Shown here piece after piece: positions 16,333-23,355 of a DNA stretch of 31,695 bases. How positions within the stretch are numbered: the first letter of the stretch is position 1; every line of letters begins with the position of its first letter. Location: assembly GCA_012800215.1 (NCBI GenBank), contig JAAZJT010000014.1:1-31695 (forward strand), read 5' to 3'. The stretch comes from Bacillota bacterium. Its GTDB lineage: Bacteria; Bacillota; Dethiobacteria; Dethiobacterales; Dethiobacteraceae. The position numbers were made by a program, and so were the translations under genes. The notes under the pieces were generated by a model. The model did no database searches, was not told the origin of the DNA, and saw only the letters and a list, made by a program, of their open reading frames with translations.

Positions 16333-17250
16333 ATGCAGAGAACAAAATTTATTATTGTCTTGCTGGCCTTAGCGCTGTTTGTTACAACAGCACTTACCGG
16401 TTGCGGCAGCCAGAAAGAACAAGAAGGCATTACCTTAAAGCTGGGTTCACAAGGTTTCGTTGAGGTGGAAATTTTAGCTGAATTGGCTAAAATTTTGGTT
16501 GAAGAGCAGACACCACACAAAGTAGAACATGTGCGTAATTTAGGTTCATCTTTAGCTGCACATGAAGCCACTGCCGACAATCAACTGCAAATGAACAATA
16601 ACTTTACCGGAACACTCTTCCTGGGATTGCTGGAACAGGAATTAACAGATGAATGGCGCGACCCGGACAAAGTGTTTCAGTACGTTAAGGACCAGATGAT
16701 GGAAAAATATAATATGTTTGTCTTTCCCTCTTACGGATATAATAACACTTACTGCTTGGCGGTGCCACGCAAGTGGGCAGAAGAACACAATGTTACCAAA
16801 CAAAGTGATCTGGCACCCTATGCCAAGGATATGACTCTTGCCATCACTGCCCCCTGGGCCAACATACCTGGCCAAGGATACAATGAGTACACAGAACTAT
16901 ATGGCTTTAAGTTCGGCAAAACAGTTGAAATGAATTCAAGTTTGATGTATATAGCCATTGAAAAAGGTGAAGTAGACGCCATTAACTGCTTCTCCACAGA
17001 CGGACAACTTGTTGCTGCGGACTTAATCGCACTGGAAGACGATTTAGGGTTTAACCCACCATATTACGGCATCCTAATTGTCCGCAACGATGTTCTGGAG
17101 GAACATCCGGAAATTAAAGATGCATTGATGAAGGTTGACGGGTTAATTAGCACTGAAGAAATGCAGCAGCTGAATAAAAGAGTTGCCGTAGATCAGGAAG
17201 AGCCGGCAGACGTTGCCCGCGACTTTCTGGAGAAAAAAGGAATAATTTAG
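16333..17250 (+). CDS. glycine betaine/choline-type ABC transporter substrate-binding lipoprotein (OpuAC family)
   Basis: A signal peptide with lipobox LTGC places Cys24 as the lipidated residue, so the protein is held on the outer face of the membrane. The rest is an OpuAC-type binding fold: LKLGSQGFVEVEILAELAKILVE, VEHVRNLGSSLAAHEA, and a C-terminal lobe ending with EEMQQLNKRVAVDQEEPADVARDFL. Such proteins deliver quaternary amines or similar compounds to an ABC importer. No permease or ATPase is adjacent: a terminator follows and the next gene is unrelated. It is an orphan, and its ligand is open. AAAGGAAGTGA precedes the ATG. Confidence 0.87.
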   Translation: MQRTKFIIVLLALALFVTTALTGCGSQKEQEGITLKLGSQGFVEVEILAELAKILVEEQTPHKVEHVRNLGSSLAAHEATADNQLQMNNNFTGTLFLGLLEQELTDEWRDPDKVFQYVKDQMMEKYNMFVFPSYGYNNTYCLAVPRKWAEEHNVTKQSDLAPYAKDMTLAITAPWANIPGQGYNEYTELYGFKFGKTVEMNSSLMYIAIEKGEVDAINCFSTDGQLVAADLIALEDDLGFNPPYYGILIVRNDVLEEHPEIKDALMKVDGLISTEEMQQLNKRVAVDQEEPADVARDFLEKKGII

Positions 17251-17266
17251 CATTAAGGCTAATTAT

Positions 17267-17297
17267 GTGCTGTCCTAAGCTTTAGGACAGCACTTTT
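17267..17297 (+). terminator. intrinsic terminator of the binding-protein gene
   Basis: Twelve perfect base pairs between 17267-17278 and 17282-17293 (GTGCTGTCCTAA with its complement), a 3-nt loop, then TTTT. Confidence 0.9.
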
Positions 17298-17458
17298 GTC
17301 TGTCGAAAATTATGATTTCAGAAATGAAATATTGGTTAAGAAGAGTTAAATAGTAATAAGGAATTTCAATTTAAAAGCAATATATAAAACATCTCTCTCC
17401 TGTATAATTAAGATGACTATCAGCATACAAGAAAGCTACAAAACAGGAGGCTTAAGGG

Positions 17459-18592
17459 ATGAATAAAGACAGCAGGAAAAAACAATTGGCATTTGTGCTG
17501 ACTGCATTAATACTATTATTTGCGACAGGAATTCTAACCATTAATGGTACACAAACTAAATTTCTTCATTACTGGTATGCCTGGCTCGGCGAAAAACTTC
17601 CCGCCACCGGAGAAAATATGGAAAAGCCAGACAATTCACCCCCTAATGAAGCGCCGCCATTAGCAGAAACCGATCCTGAGGAAGAAAGCAAAACACCCCC
17701 AGACAACCCATTACCCGAGGAGTCGCCCCCACCAAGAGAAGAAACTGACCCTCAACAAGAAAACGAAATTCCTCCAGATAATCCAACAGAAAATAAGGGA
17801 AAAAACCCTATTATTTATGTAGGGCAGCAGTTAATTATCCCTGGAGGGGAAAATACCACATCTTCCGCACAAGTAATTAAAGCCGGAATAAAAGCAAACA
17901 AACAAAAGCAAATAGCACTTACTTTTGACGCCGGATGGCTTTACGAACAAACTGAGGATTTATTGGCTGTTCTAGACGCCTATGAGGTAAAATCTACTTT
18001 TTTTATGCGCGCTTTATGGGTTGAAAACCATCCCGAGTTAGCAAAATTAATAAAAAGTAAGGGGCATATTATTGAAAATCATTCACTAACTCATGGGCAT
18101 TTAACGCAAATGACCGATGAAGAAATTAAAAATGAAATTGTTACCGCAACCAAAATAATTCAAAAAGTAACAGGAAGTAACCCCGCTCTTTTTCGGCCAC
18201 CTTATGGTGAGTATAATAGCCGCTTACTAAAAATACTGGCAGAGTCCGGATACCAATATGCCGTTATGTGGACTGTAGATTCCCATGATTGGGCTGAGGA
18301 AATAGGAGGGAAAAAAGTAACAACCGACTATTTGGTGGAACGGGTTCTACAAAACGCTTCTGACAAAGGCATTATTTTAATGCATATTGGCGGTTACAAA
18401 ACTGTGGAAGCACTTCCCAGTATTATCGAAGGCCTACGTCAACAAGGATACGAATTAGTGACAGTAAATGAAATGCTGCCACCGGCCTCAAGCAATTTGT
18501 TATATACTGTTCAGACAGGAGACACACTTTATTCCCTTTCCAGACGCTATGGTGTAACAGTAGCAGAATTAATTGAGGCAAATAATTTGTAG
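17459..18592 (+). CDS. secreted polysaccharide deacetylase with split LysM motif
   Basis: A CE4-type deacetylase acting on cell-wall glycan. A membrane anchor or signal (8-28) is followed by a Pro/Glu/Asp-rich linker (about 52-112). The catalytic domain spans about 150-340 with TFDAGW (155-160), the metal histidines His208 and His212, RPPYGEY (246-252) and LMHIGG (307-312). Ala158 replaces the usual second Asp of TFDDG, a variant common in clostridial members. Oddly, residues 116-128 (NPIIYVGQQLIIP) look like the last third of a LysM, while the C-terminus (349-377) is the first two thirds of one and ends exactly at EANNL. The gene is monocistronic. A TATAAT lies at 17403-17408 and AGGAGG eight bases before ATG. 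Confidence 0.9.
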   Translation: MNKDSRKKQLAFVLTALILLFATGILTINGTQTKFLHYWYAWLGEKLPATGENMEKPDNSPPNEAPPLAETDPEEESKTPPDNPLPEESPPPREETDPQQENEIPPDNPTENKGKNPIIYVGQQLIIPGGENTTSSAQVIKAGIKANKQKQIALTFDAGWLYEQTEDLLAVLDAYEVKSTFFMRALWVENHPELAKLIKSKGHIIENHSLTHGHLTQMTDEEIKNEIVTATKIIQKVTGSNPALFRPPYGEYNSRLLKILAESGYQYAVMWTVDSHDWAEEIGGKKVTTDYLVERVLQNASDKGIILMHIGGYKTVEALPSIIEGLRQQGYELVTVNEMLPPASSNLLYTVQTGDTLYSLSRRYGVTVAELIEANNL

Positions 18593-18608
18593 AACAGCTG
18601 CATCACTT

Positions 18609-18638
18609 AAAGCCCCTTCCTGGCTTGGAAGGGGCTTT
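18609..18638. terminator. bidirectional terminator between deacetylase and SCP2 genes
   Basis: AAAGCCCCTTCC (18609-18620) pairs perfectly with GGAAGGGGCTTT (18627-18638) around a 6-nt loop. The A/T ends serve both converging genes. Confidence 0.85.
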
Positions 18639-18653
18639 GTGCTGCTATTTTTG

Positions 18654-18983
18654 CTAATGATACTTTTTTAAGATGGCGCTTAAAGCCAGTGCCTGGCTGT
18701 AATCTCCTTCTATTTTTATCCGCCCGGTTAAAAGGGCCACTTTAGGATTTAATTCGCCAGAAGCTATTTTTAAAAAACCCTGATCGGAAATATAAATAGT
18801 ACATGTTGGTTCAAATGGTGTTCCCTCTGCCCAGTATAATTGCTCATTTTCTATTTTTAACTGATAAGTTGCTGCTTGCTCACCAGTAATATTGAGTTCA
18901 AAAATAGCCTCCATACCGGTTAATTCCGGTGGTGCTTGATCCAGTTCTTGAATTAAATCATTAATGATATCTTCAACTGTCAA
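18654..18983 (-). CDS. SCP2 sterol-binding domain protein
   Basis: A stand-alone SCP2 fold of 109 residues; such proteins bind lipids or acyl-CoA in a hydrophobic tunnel, but the bacterial role is largely unknown. The strand pattern FELNITGEQAATYQLKIEN, CTIYISDQGFLKIASGELNP and ALLTGRIKIEGD is typical. The frame reaches ATG 19001, but AAGGGAGG lies inside that extension; TTG at 18983 is seven bases behind it and is the likely start. The 120-bp gap to aroK holds a TATAAA-like box but no gene. Confidence 0.85.
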   Translation of the reverse strand: MTVEDIINDLIQELDQAPPELTGMEAIFELNITGEQAATYQLKIENEQLYWAEGTPFEPTCTIYISDQGFLKIASGELNPKVALLTGRIKIEGDYSQALALSAILKKYH

Positions 18984-19121
18984 ATAAAAACCTCCCTTCA
19001 TCCGTACATTTTATACAAATCACAACACAGTGTGACATCATTTTTCCAAAATGCTCTTCACATTTTTTTGTTTAAAATGCCAATAACTACAATGATACAT
19101 GCAATATAAAACAAAAAAAAA

Positions 19122-19640
19122 TTATTTTTCTATATTATACAAACTAGCAATAATCCTTGTTACAGTCTTTTCAATAGTTAAGTCAGTAGTATCAACGCTA
19201 CAGTCAGTATAATATTCGTACAACTTTGTCCTTTTATCGTACAAATCCTTTAAGTTTTCACCCTTGCCCATGACAACACCGCGGCTAGCCATGTTTTGTA
19301 ACCTTTTTTCCAATTCAGACAAACTTACCTTAATATATACTACAATTCCGTTTTCCTGCAAATGCTGCATAGCGGCCCGACTGTAAACTGCACTACCACC
19401 TGTTGCAATCACACAATTATGTGCTTGCAGGCTTAACAAGACATCTTCTTCAATTTTTAAAAAACCATCTATACCATCCTGATCGAGGATATCCTGCAAT
19501 AATCGCTGCTCTTTTTCCTGCAAGATTAAATCAGTATCTATAAAGGACATTCCCAATACTTTTGCCAAAAGCACTCCCAGTGTGCTTTTACCGGCTCCCG
19601 GCATGCCTATCAGCACAATATTTTTCTTTTGCACAGCCAA
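19122..19640 (-). CDS. shikimate kinase-like P-loop kinase
   Basis: A 172-residue P-loop kinase of the shikimate kinase fold: Walker A GMPGAGKST (12-20), DTD (35-37), TGGSAVYS (80-87), lid region around SRGVVMGKGEN and KRTKLYEYY with Arg137, matching the C-terminal substrate/nucleotide arginine. The motif that normally reads F-R-x-x-E reads FLKIE (60-64), so the arginine that holds the shikimate carboxylate is replaced by Leu61. It could be a divergent AroK or a kinase for another small molecule. aroD lies nearby but is separated by a regulator gene. The start is supported by AGGGG. Confidence 0.8.
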   Translation of the reverse strand: MAVQKKNIVLIGMPGAGKSTLGVLLAKVLGMSFIDTDLILQEKEQRLLQDILDQDGIDGFLKIEEDVLLSLQAHNCVIATGGSAVYSRAAMQHLQENGIVVYIKVSLSELEKRLQNMASRGVVMGKGENLKDLYDKRTKLYEYYTDCSVDTTDLTIEKTVTRIIASLYNIEK

Positions 19641-19740
19641 CCCCTCTTAGTAGTTTTTAAGCTAAAGCTCACTAAACAATTCTTTAAGCTGCCAAAATAT
19701 CCTTTTTTCTATAACTTGGTTTATTAAAATTAAAATTTTA

Positions 19741-19772
19741 GCCTGAAGCCCGCCATTTGGCGGGCTTCAGGC
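19741..19772. terminator. perfect 14-bp hairpin with ATTT loop
   Basis: GCCTGAAGCCCGCC (19741-19754) pairs with 19759-19772 without a mismatch. On the minus strand it is followed by CTAAAATTTT, so it may end a short transcript starting near 19949 (see the promoter at 19956) before aroK. The gap 19641-20018 has no standard gene; it holds this hairpin, a second one at 19809-19840 and a Cys-rich frame. Confidence 0.6.
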
Positions 19773-19813
19773 TTGCAATGAGGAAAAATTGGTTAAAGGA
19801 AATACTATGAGTA

Positions 19814-19930
19814 TCAACACTTGGGGGAGTGTTCATACTCTGTCAAATCCATCCTGCAGCATTCTTCACAGTCTGCATTATTTTGCAGGCACTTTTTAAC
19901 AGGATAAAGCTAATTTACTCTGCAAAACAT
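19814..19930 (-). pseudogene. short Cys-rich reading frame interrupted by in-frame TAG
   Basis: From ATG 19930 the frame reads six codons, an amber codon at 19910-19912, and then 31 codons that contain KKCLQNNADCEECC and end at Lys-Cys before TGA 19814-19816. Five cysteines fall in those 31 codons plus one before the amber. A promoter stands 18 bases upstream of the ATG, and two hairpins follow. TAG is an ordinary stop elsewhere in the window (marR, yebC, the deacetylase), so this is either a decayed small gene, a non-coding RNA, or less likely a read-through gene. No ribosome-binding site is convincing. Confidence 0.25.
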
Positions 19931-19955
19931 AGCTTTTTCGCTATTTTTTCTTTTC

Positions 19956-19985
19956 ACTATATTGTAGTAGCAAGAATCATGCCAA
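19956..19985 (-). promoter_or_regulatory. candidate promoter in the gap before aroK
   Basis: On the minus strand TTGGCA (19980-19985) and TATAGT (19956-19961) are 18 bp apart, each one or two bases from consensus. The transcript would start near 19949 with a small ATAGC/GCTAT hairpin (19929-19944) and could cover the Cys-rich frame or read on to aroK. Confidence 0.45.
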
Positions 19986-20020
19986 AATAAAACAGAACCT
20001 TTATAAACAAAGATTCTGTT
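19984..20020 (-). terminator. intrinsic terminator of the sigma-54 activator gene
   Basis: Arms 19991-20002 and 20009-20020 pair over 12 positions with one mismatch around a 6-nt loop; on the minus strand TTTATTTT follows. The stem begins within the stop codon of the regulator gene. Confidence 0.75.
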
Positions 20021-21395
20021 AAATACCGTACTTCTCAAGTTTGTTATATAAATTTCGCACAGAAATACCCAGCCTACGTGCTGCTTCTGTTTTATTACCT
20101 TTGGCACTCTGTAAAACATTTTGCAAAATATTTTTTTCCCATTTTGCGTGCATTTCGGACAGTGTCTCACCCTGATAAAAGTGTGCTCCCCGCTCACTGT
20201 CACTTTGGTGCGGCGTACTTAAGGAAAACATTAAGTGACGCTTTTCTACCAACTTTTCATCTTTATTTAAATTAATAAGGGCGCGGGCCATTACATTCTT
20301 TAATTCACGTACATTGCCGGGCCAGTGGTAATCCTGCAGCATTTTAGCTGCATCCGGCGTTAGTTTTGCACCTGGACGGTTATAATCCTCGCCCAAGACA
20401 TGTAAGTAATGCTCAGCAAGTAGGGGAATATCCGCCTTTCTTTCTACCAGTGCCGGTATATAAATTGGAAAAACATTAAGACGATAGTAAAGATCTTCAC
20501 GAAATTTTCCCTCTGCAATTAGCTTTTCCAGATCTGCATTAGTAGCGGCTATTACGCGTACATCAACCGTCAGAGGGCGTGCTTCACCAATACGAATAAT
20601 TTCTCCTTCCTGCAGTACACGCAGGATTTTAGCTTGCAAACTCAAAGGCATCGTGCCAATTTCATCAAGAAAGATCGTGCCACCGCTGGCCTCTTCAAAA
20701 ATACCCTTCTTGCCTTGTTTGCGAGCACCCGTAAAAGCACCTTCACTATACCCAAAAAGTTCACTCTCTAAAAGCCCTTCCGGGAAAGCACTACAATTAA
20801 CACGTATAAATTGTTGACCACGCCGCGGGCTGGCATGATGAATGGCATGAGCAAAAAGCTCCTTGCCTGTGCCTCCTTCACCCCGTAATAATACTGTAGC
20901 CGGAGTAGCAGCAGCTACTTTGGCCAGCTGGACTGCCTGCTTAATTACCGGGCTCTCACCAATTATATCATCAAAGGAATATTTTGCTTCCAGCTGTCGC
21001 ACCTTTTGTTTAGCCCGCTGCAGTTCATCAGACAAAGCACGCACTTCGGAAACATCGTGAATAATACCGACACTACCCCGTAATTTATTATGAATATATA
21101 AAGGGGCACAGGAAACCATAACATGGCGCTTATAACGGCCAACCTTCATTGGTACGCCCCTTACCGGCTTTCCCGTTTCTAATACTTTTAAATGAACACT
21201 TTCGCCCTCTACAATATCGACAGCAGCAGGTTTATTTAATACATCAGCTTCCTTCAAGCCGGTTACCTGCAAATAAGCATTATTAAAAAGAATACCATTG
21301 CCGTTTTCATCAACTACGGAAATTGCATCTTGGACAGAATTAATAATTGTCCAAAGAATTAGACACATTTCGTCTGCCGGTAAATCCTGTATCAT
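20019..21395 (-). CDS. sigma-54-dependent transcriptional activator with PAS sensor domain
   Basis: An enhancer-binding protein of 458 residues. The N-terminal PAS domain (about 10-118) should sense a small ligand or redox state. The AAA+ domain (about 143-370) has Walker A GEGGTGKE (172-179), the sigma-54 contact loop GAFTGA (219-224) and Walker B FLDEIG (242-247). A Fis-type helix-turn-helix closes the protein (about 415-456, with NKTEAARRLGISVRNLYNKL). There is no receiver domain, so it is not a classical two-component regulator. I found no convincing -24/-12 promoter next to it, so its target is probably elsewhere or outside my ability to recognise. It lies 53 bp after aroD. Confidence 0.94.
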   Translation of the reverse strand: MIQDLPADEMCLILWTIINSVQDAISVVDENGNGILFNNAYLQVTGLKEADVLNKPAAVDIVEGESVHLKVLETGKPVRGVPMKVGRYKRHVMVSCAPLYIHNKLRGSVGIIHDVSEVRALSDELQRAKQKVRQLEAKYSFDDIIGESPVIKQAVQLAKVAAATPATVLLRGEGGTGKELFAHAIHHASPRRGQQFIRVNCSAFPEGLLESELFGYSEGAFTGARKQGKKGIFEEASGGTIFLDEIGTMPLSLQAKILRVLQEGEIIRIGEARPLTVDVRVIAATNADLEKLIAEGKFREDLYYRLNVFPIYIPALVERKADIPLLAEHYLHVLGEDYNRPGAKLTPDAAKMLQDYHWPGNVRELKNVMARALINLNKDEKLVEKRHLMFSLSTPHQSDSERGAHFYQGETLSEMHAKWEKNILQNVLQSAKGNKTEAARRLGISVRNLYNKLEKYGI

Positions 21396-21416
21396 TTTTG
21401 CTGCAGCACCCCCTTC

Positions 21417-21430
21417 GGTATAATTATACC
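21417..21430. promoter_or_regulatory. perfect 14-bp palindrome overlapping a TATAAT in front of the sigma-54 activator gene
   Basis: GGTATAATTATACC is fully palindromic and contains TATAAT on both strands. It sits 22 bp before the activator ATG and could be a promoter -10 region combined with an operator. No good -35 box is seen. Confidence 0.4.
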
Positions 21431-21448
21431 ACTTCTTCTACCCCCAAA

Positions 21449-22228
21449 CTATGTTTTTCGGGGGAAGAGGACATCACTTTGCAAAAGAGCTTTGAGTTGA
21501 GAAAAAGGAAGCTGCCCCGGAGCAGATGCCTTTGGCCCTGCGGCAAAGGTTATGGCTGAACCAAAATAAAAACCAACTATTCGGCTTATTGCGCCCAGCT
21601 CTGACATAGCCATTGTAATACATGGGATTTGGGCATATTTTTCTGTAAAACGAAGAGTAGCTGCCAATAGATTGAGGACATCCTGTCTGCTGTTAGGCAT
21701 TACCGCCATTTTAACCAGATCGCAGCCAACTGCCTGCATTTTAGTCAGCGTTGTCACCATTACATCGCTTGGAGGAGTCATTTTAAAATTATGTGTTGAA
21801 AGAATAACACGTACGCCATATTGTTTTGCAGTTGTTTTTAACGGCTGTAGCTTTTTAGAGTCTATACTGTATTCTAAATCAATGAAGTCAGGCTGCGCCG
21901 TTTGCAGTAAGGAATGCAAAATTGCAAGGCGCACTTTTGTATCAAGCGGTCTAAACCCTCCTTCTGTATAATCTCTGCAGGTAACAATCAGGGGAAAATC
22001 TGCAATTATCTCCTGCAAAGCTGCGTAAGCTGTTAGAACTTGACTGATATCTTCCACAGCATCAAAATAATCTACCCGCCATTCAATAAAATCCGGTTGA
22101 AGTTGTGCCACGAACTTAGCTTCTGTTAATAAATCTTGTAAAGAAGCAGCAACCAGCGGTACACAGATATTGGAAGTTTTACCGTCAATAACTCGTCCTT
22201 TTACTGTAATTGCGACTTTATTCTTCAT
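21449..22228 (-). CDS. aroD: type I 3-dehydroquinate dehydratase
   Basis: Dehydrates 3-dehydroquinate in the shikimate pathway through a Schiff base. The 259-residue protein has FIEWRVDYF (44-52), TCRDYTEGG (83-91), the catalytic His146 in STHNF and the Schiff-base lysine Lys173 in LVKMAVMP. The C-terminal AAGPKASAPGQL is also typical. It has its own promoter and a leader hairpin. No other shikimate gene is adjacent except the doubtful kinase. Confidence 0.96.
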   Translation of the reverse strand: MKNKVAITVKGRVIDGKTSNICVPLVAASLQDLLTEAKFVAQLQPDFIEWRVDYFDAVEDISQVLTAYAALQEIIADFPLIVTCRDYTEGGFRPLDTKVRLAILHSLLQTAQPDFIDLEYSIDSKKLQPLKTTAKQYGVRVILSTHNFKMTPPSDVMVTTLTKMQAVGCDLVKMAVMPNSRQDVLNLLAATLRFTEKYAQIPCITMAMSELGAISRIVGFYFGSAITFAAGPKASAPGQLPFSQLKALLQSDVLFPRKT

Positions 22229-22262
22229 ACTTCACCTCACCATTACTATCTTAATATGAATA

Positions 22263-22289
22263 AAGCGTGTATTTATTTATTACACGCTT
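22263..22289 (-). promoter_or_regulatory. hairpin in the aroD leader
   Basis: AAGCGTGTA (22263-22271) pairs with TACACGCTT (22281-22289) around a 9-nt loop. On the minus strand it is followed by TTTATTC. It lies between the aroD promoter and aroD, so it may be an attenuator; it may also stop read-through from the ZIP gene. Confidence 0.45.
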
Positions 22290-22326
22290 CCTTTTTCTAA
22301 AATAAAATAATATTTAAGTTATTAAA

Positions 22327-22355
22327 ATAGTATTCTATGAGTGCTGTACTGTCAA
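22327..22355 (-). promoter_or_regulatory. promoter of aroD
   Basis: On the minus strand TTGACA (22350-22355) and TACTAT (22327-22332) lie 17 bp apart. Transcription would start near 22320, leaving a leader of about 92 nt. Confidence 0.7.
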
Positions 22356-22369
22356 GTTTATAAACACAC

Positions 22370-23194
22370 TTAGCCAAGTACCACATCTAAAAACATCATT
22401 ACCACAAAGCCAATTAAAAGAGCATGCGTAGCCAACTTGGAATTACTTCTAGCTTCTCCATAATTATTTTGGCTTTCCGGTATAATTTCATAGGCTATCA
22501 CAAATAGCATAGCACCTGCAGCAAAAGCTAAGGTATAAGGCAATAATGGTCGCGCAAATTGTACTAATCCAATACCTAGTATACCACCAATCGGTTCAAC
22601 CAGGCCGGTTGCAAATGCAATTAACAGAGCCTTCCAGCGAGGAAAGCCTTCCCTAAGTAAAGGCAGAGCAATGGCTAACCCTTCCGGCATATTTTGCAAA
22701 CCAATACCAATTGCCAATGTTAAACCATTGGCAATTTGACCATCGCCAAATCCTACCCCCACAGCCATGCCTTCGGGAAAATTATGAATGGTAATGGCTA
22801 AAACAAATATCCAGACTCGCCTTAAACTGGGGCTCATAATTAACATGCCGCCTCTTTTGCGTGCTTCATCTACAGGCCCCACCTGTAGGTTTGTGCTTGG
22901 GAAAAACTTATCCACAACATCCATAAAAAAACCGCCGATTAAAATGCCGGCAATAGCAATGCTGGCACCACGTATACCCTGCCCCCCCGCTTCAATAGCT
23001 GGAATAATCAGGCTAAAGGAGGTAGCAGCCAACATAACTCCAGCTGCAGCACCTAGCAGCGCATCTAGAACTTTCTTCGGTACATCGCGAACAAAAAGAA
23101 CTGGCAGGGCTCCAATTCCTGTAGCCAAACCGGCTAGTAAACTTGCCAGGAAACCTACCCAAATAATATTATACTGAGATAAGTACGCCACCAA
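22370..23194 (-). CDS. ZIP family metal transporter
   Basis: A predicted eight-helix membrane protein for import of zinc or another divalent metal. The binuclear metal site is visible as HNFPEG (helix 4) and QNMPEG (helix 5); helix 6 carries FATGLVEPIGG. The loop after helix 3 contains few histidines. The frame reaches GTG 23206, but GAGAGGTGA covers that codon; TTG at 23194 or GTG at 23191 fit the ribosome-binding site better. It is a single gene; no metal regulator is next to it. Confidence 0.93.
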   Translation of the reverse strand: MVAYLSQYNIIWVGFLASLLAGLATGIGALPVLFVRDVPKKVLDALLGAAAGVMLAATSFSLIIPAIEAGGQGIRGASIAIAGILIGGFFMDVVDKFFPSTNLQVGPVDEARKRGGMLIMSPSLRRVWIFVLAITIHNFPEGMAVGVGFGDGQIANGLTLAIGIGLQNMPEGLAIALPLLREGFPRWKALLIAFATGLVEPIGGILGIGLVQFARPLLPYTLAFAAGAMLFVIAYEIIPESQNNYGEARSNSKLATHALLIGFVVMMFLDVVLG

Positions 23195-23296
23195 TTTCTG
23201 TTTCACCTCTCATGCTTATTCCTAATCATCTTATGGCTACTAATGATAAATGGTGAGCAGGAATGGAGGTTTTTGTAGCGTACAGGTACCATAAAG

Positions 23297-23323
23297 AAAG
23301 AGCAGGCCTATTACCTGCTCTTT
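23297..23323. terminator. bidirectional terminator between ddh and the ZIP gene
   Basis: AAAGAGCAGG (23297-23306) pairs perfectly with CCTGCTCTTT (23314-23323), loop 7 nt. On the minus strand TTTCTTTA follows, on the plus strand CTTTTT. It ends the DAP dehydrogenase transcript. Confidence 0.85.
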
Positions 23324-23355
23324 CTTTTTAATATGGCATTTTTATATTTAGTTTA

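Noticed and set aside
19741..19772. A sigma-54 -24/-12 promoter beside the activator gene (GG and GC 10 bp apart in the hairpin)
   Set aside because: The flanking bases do not match TGGCAC-N5-TTGC and the site is inside a perfect hairpin.
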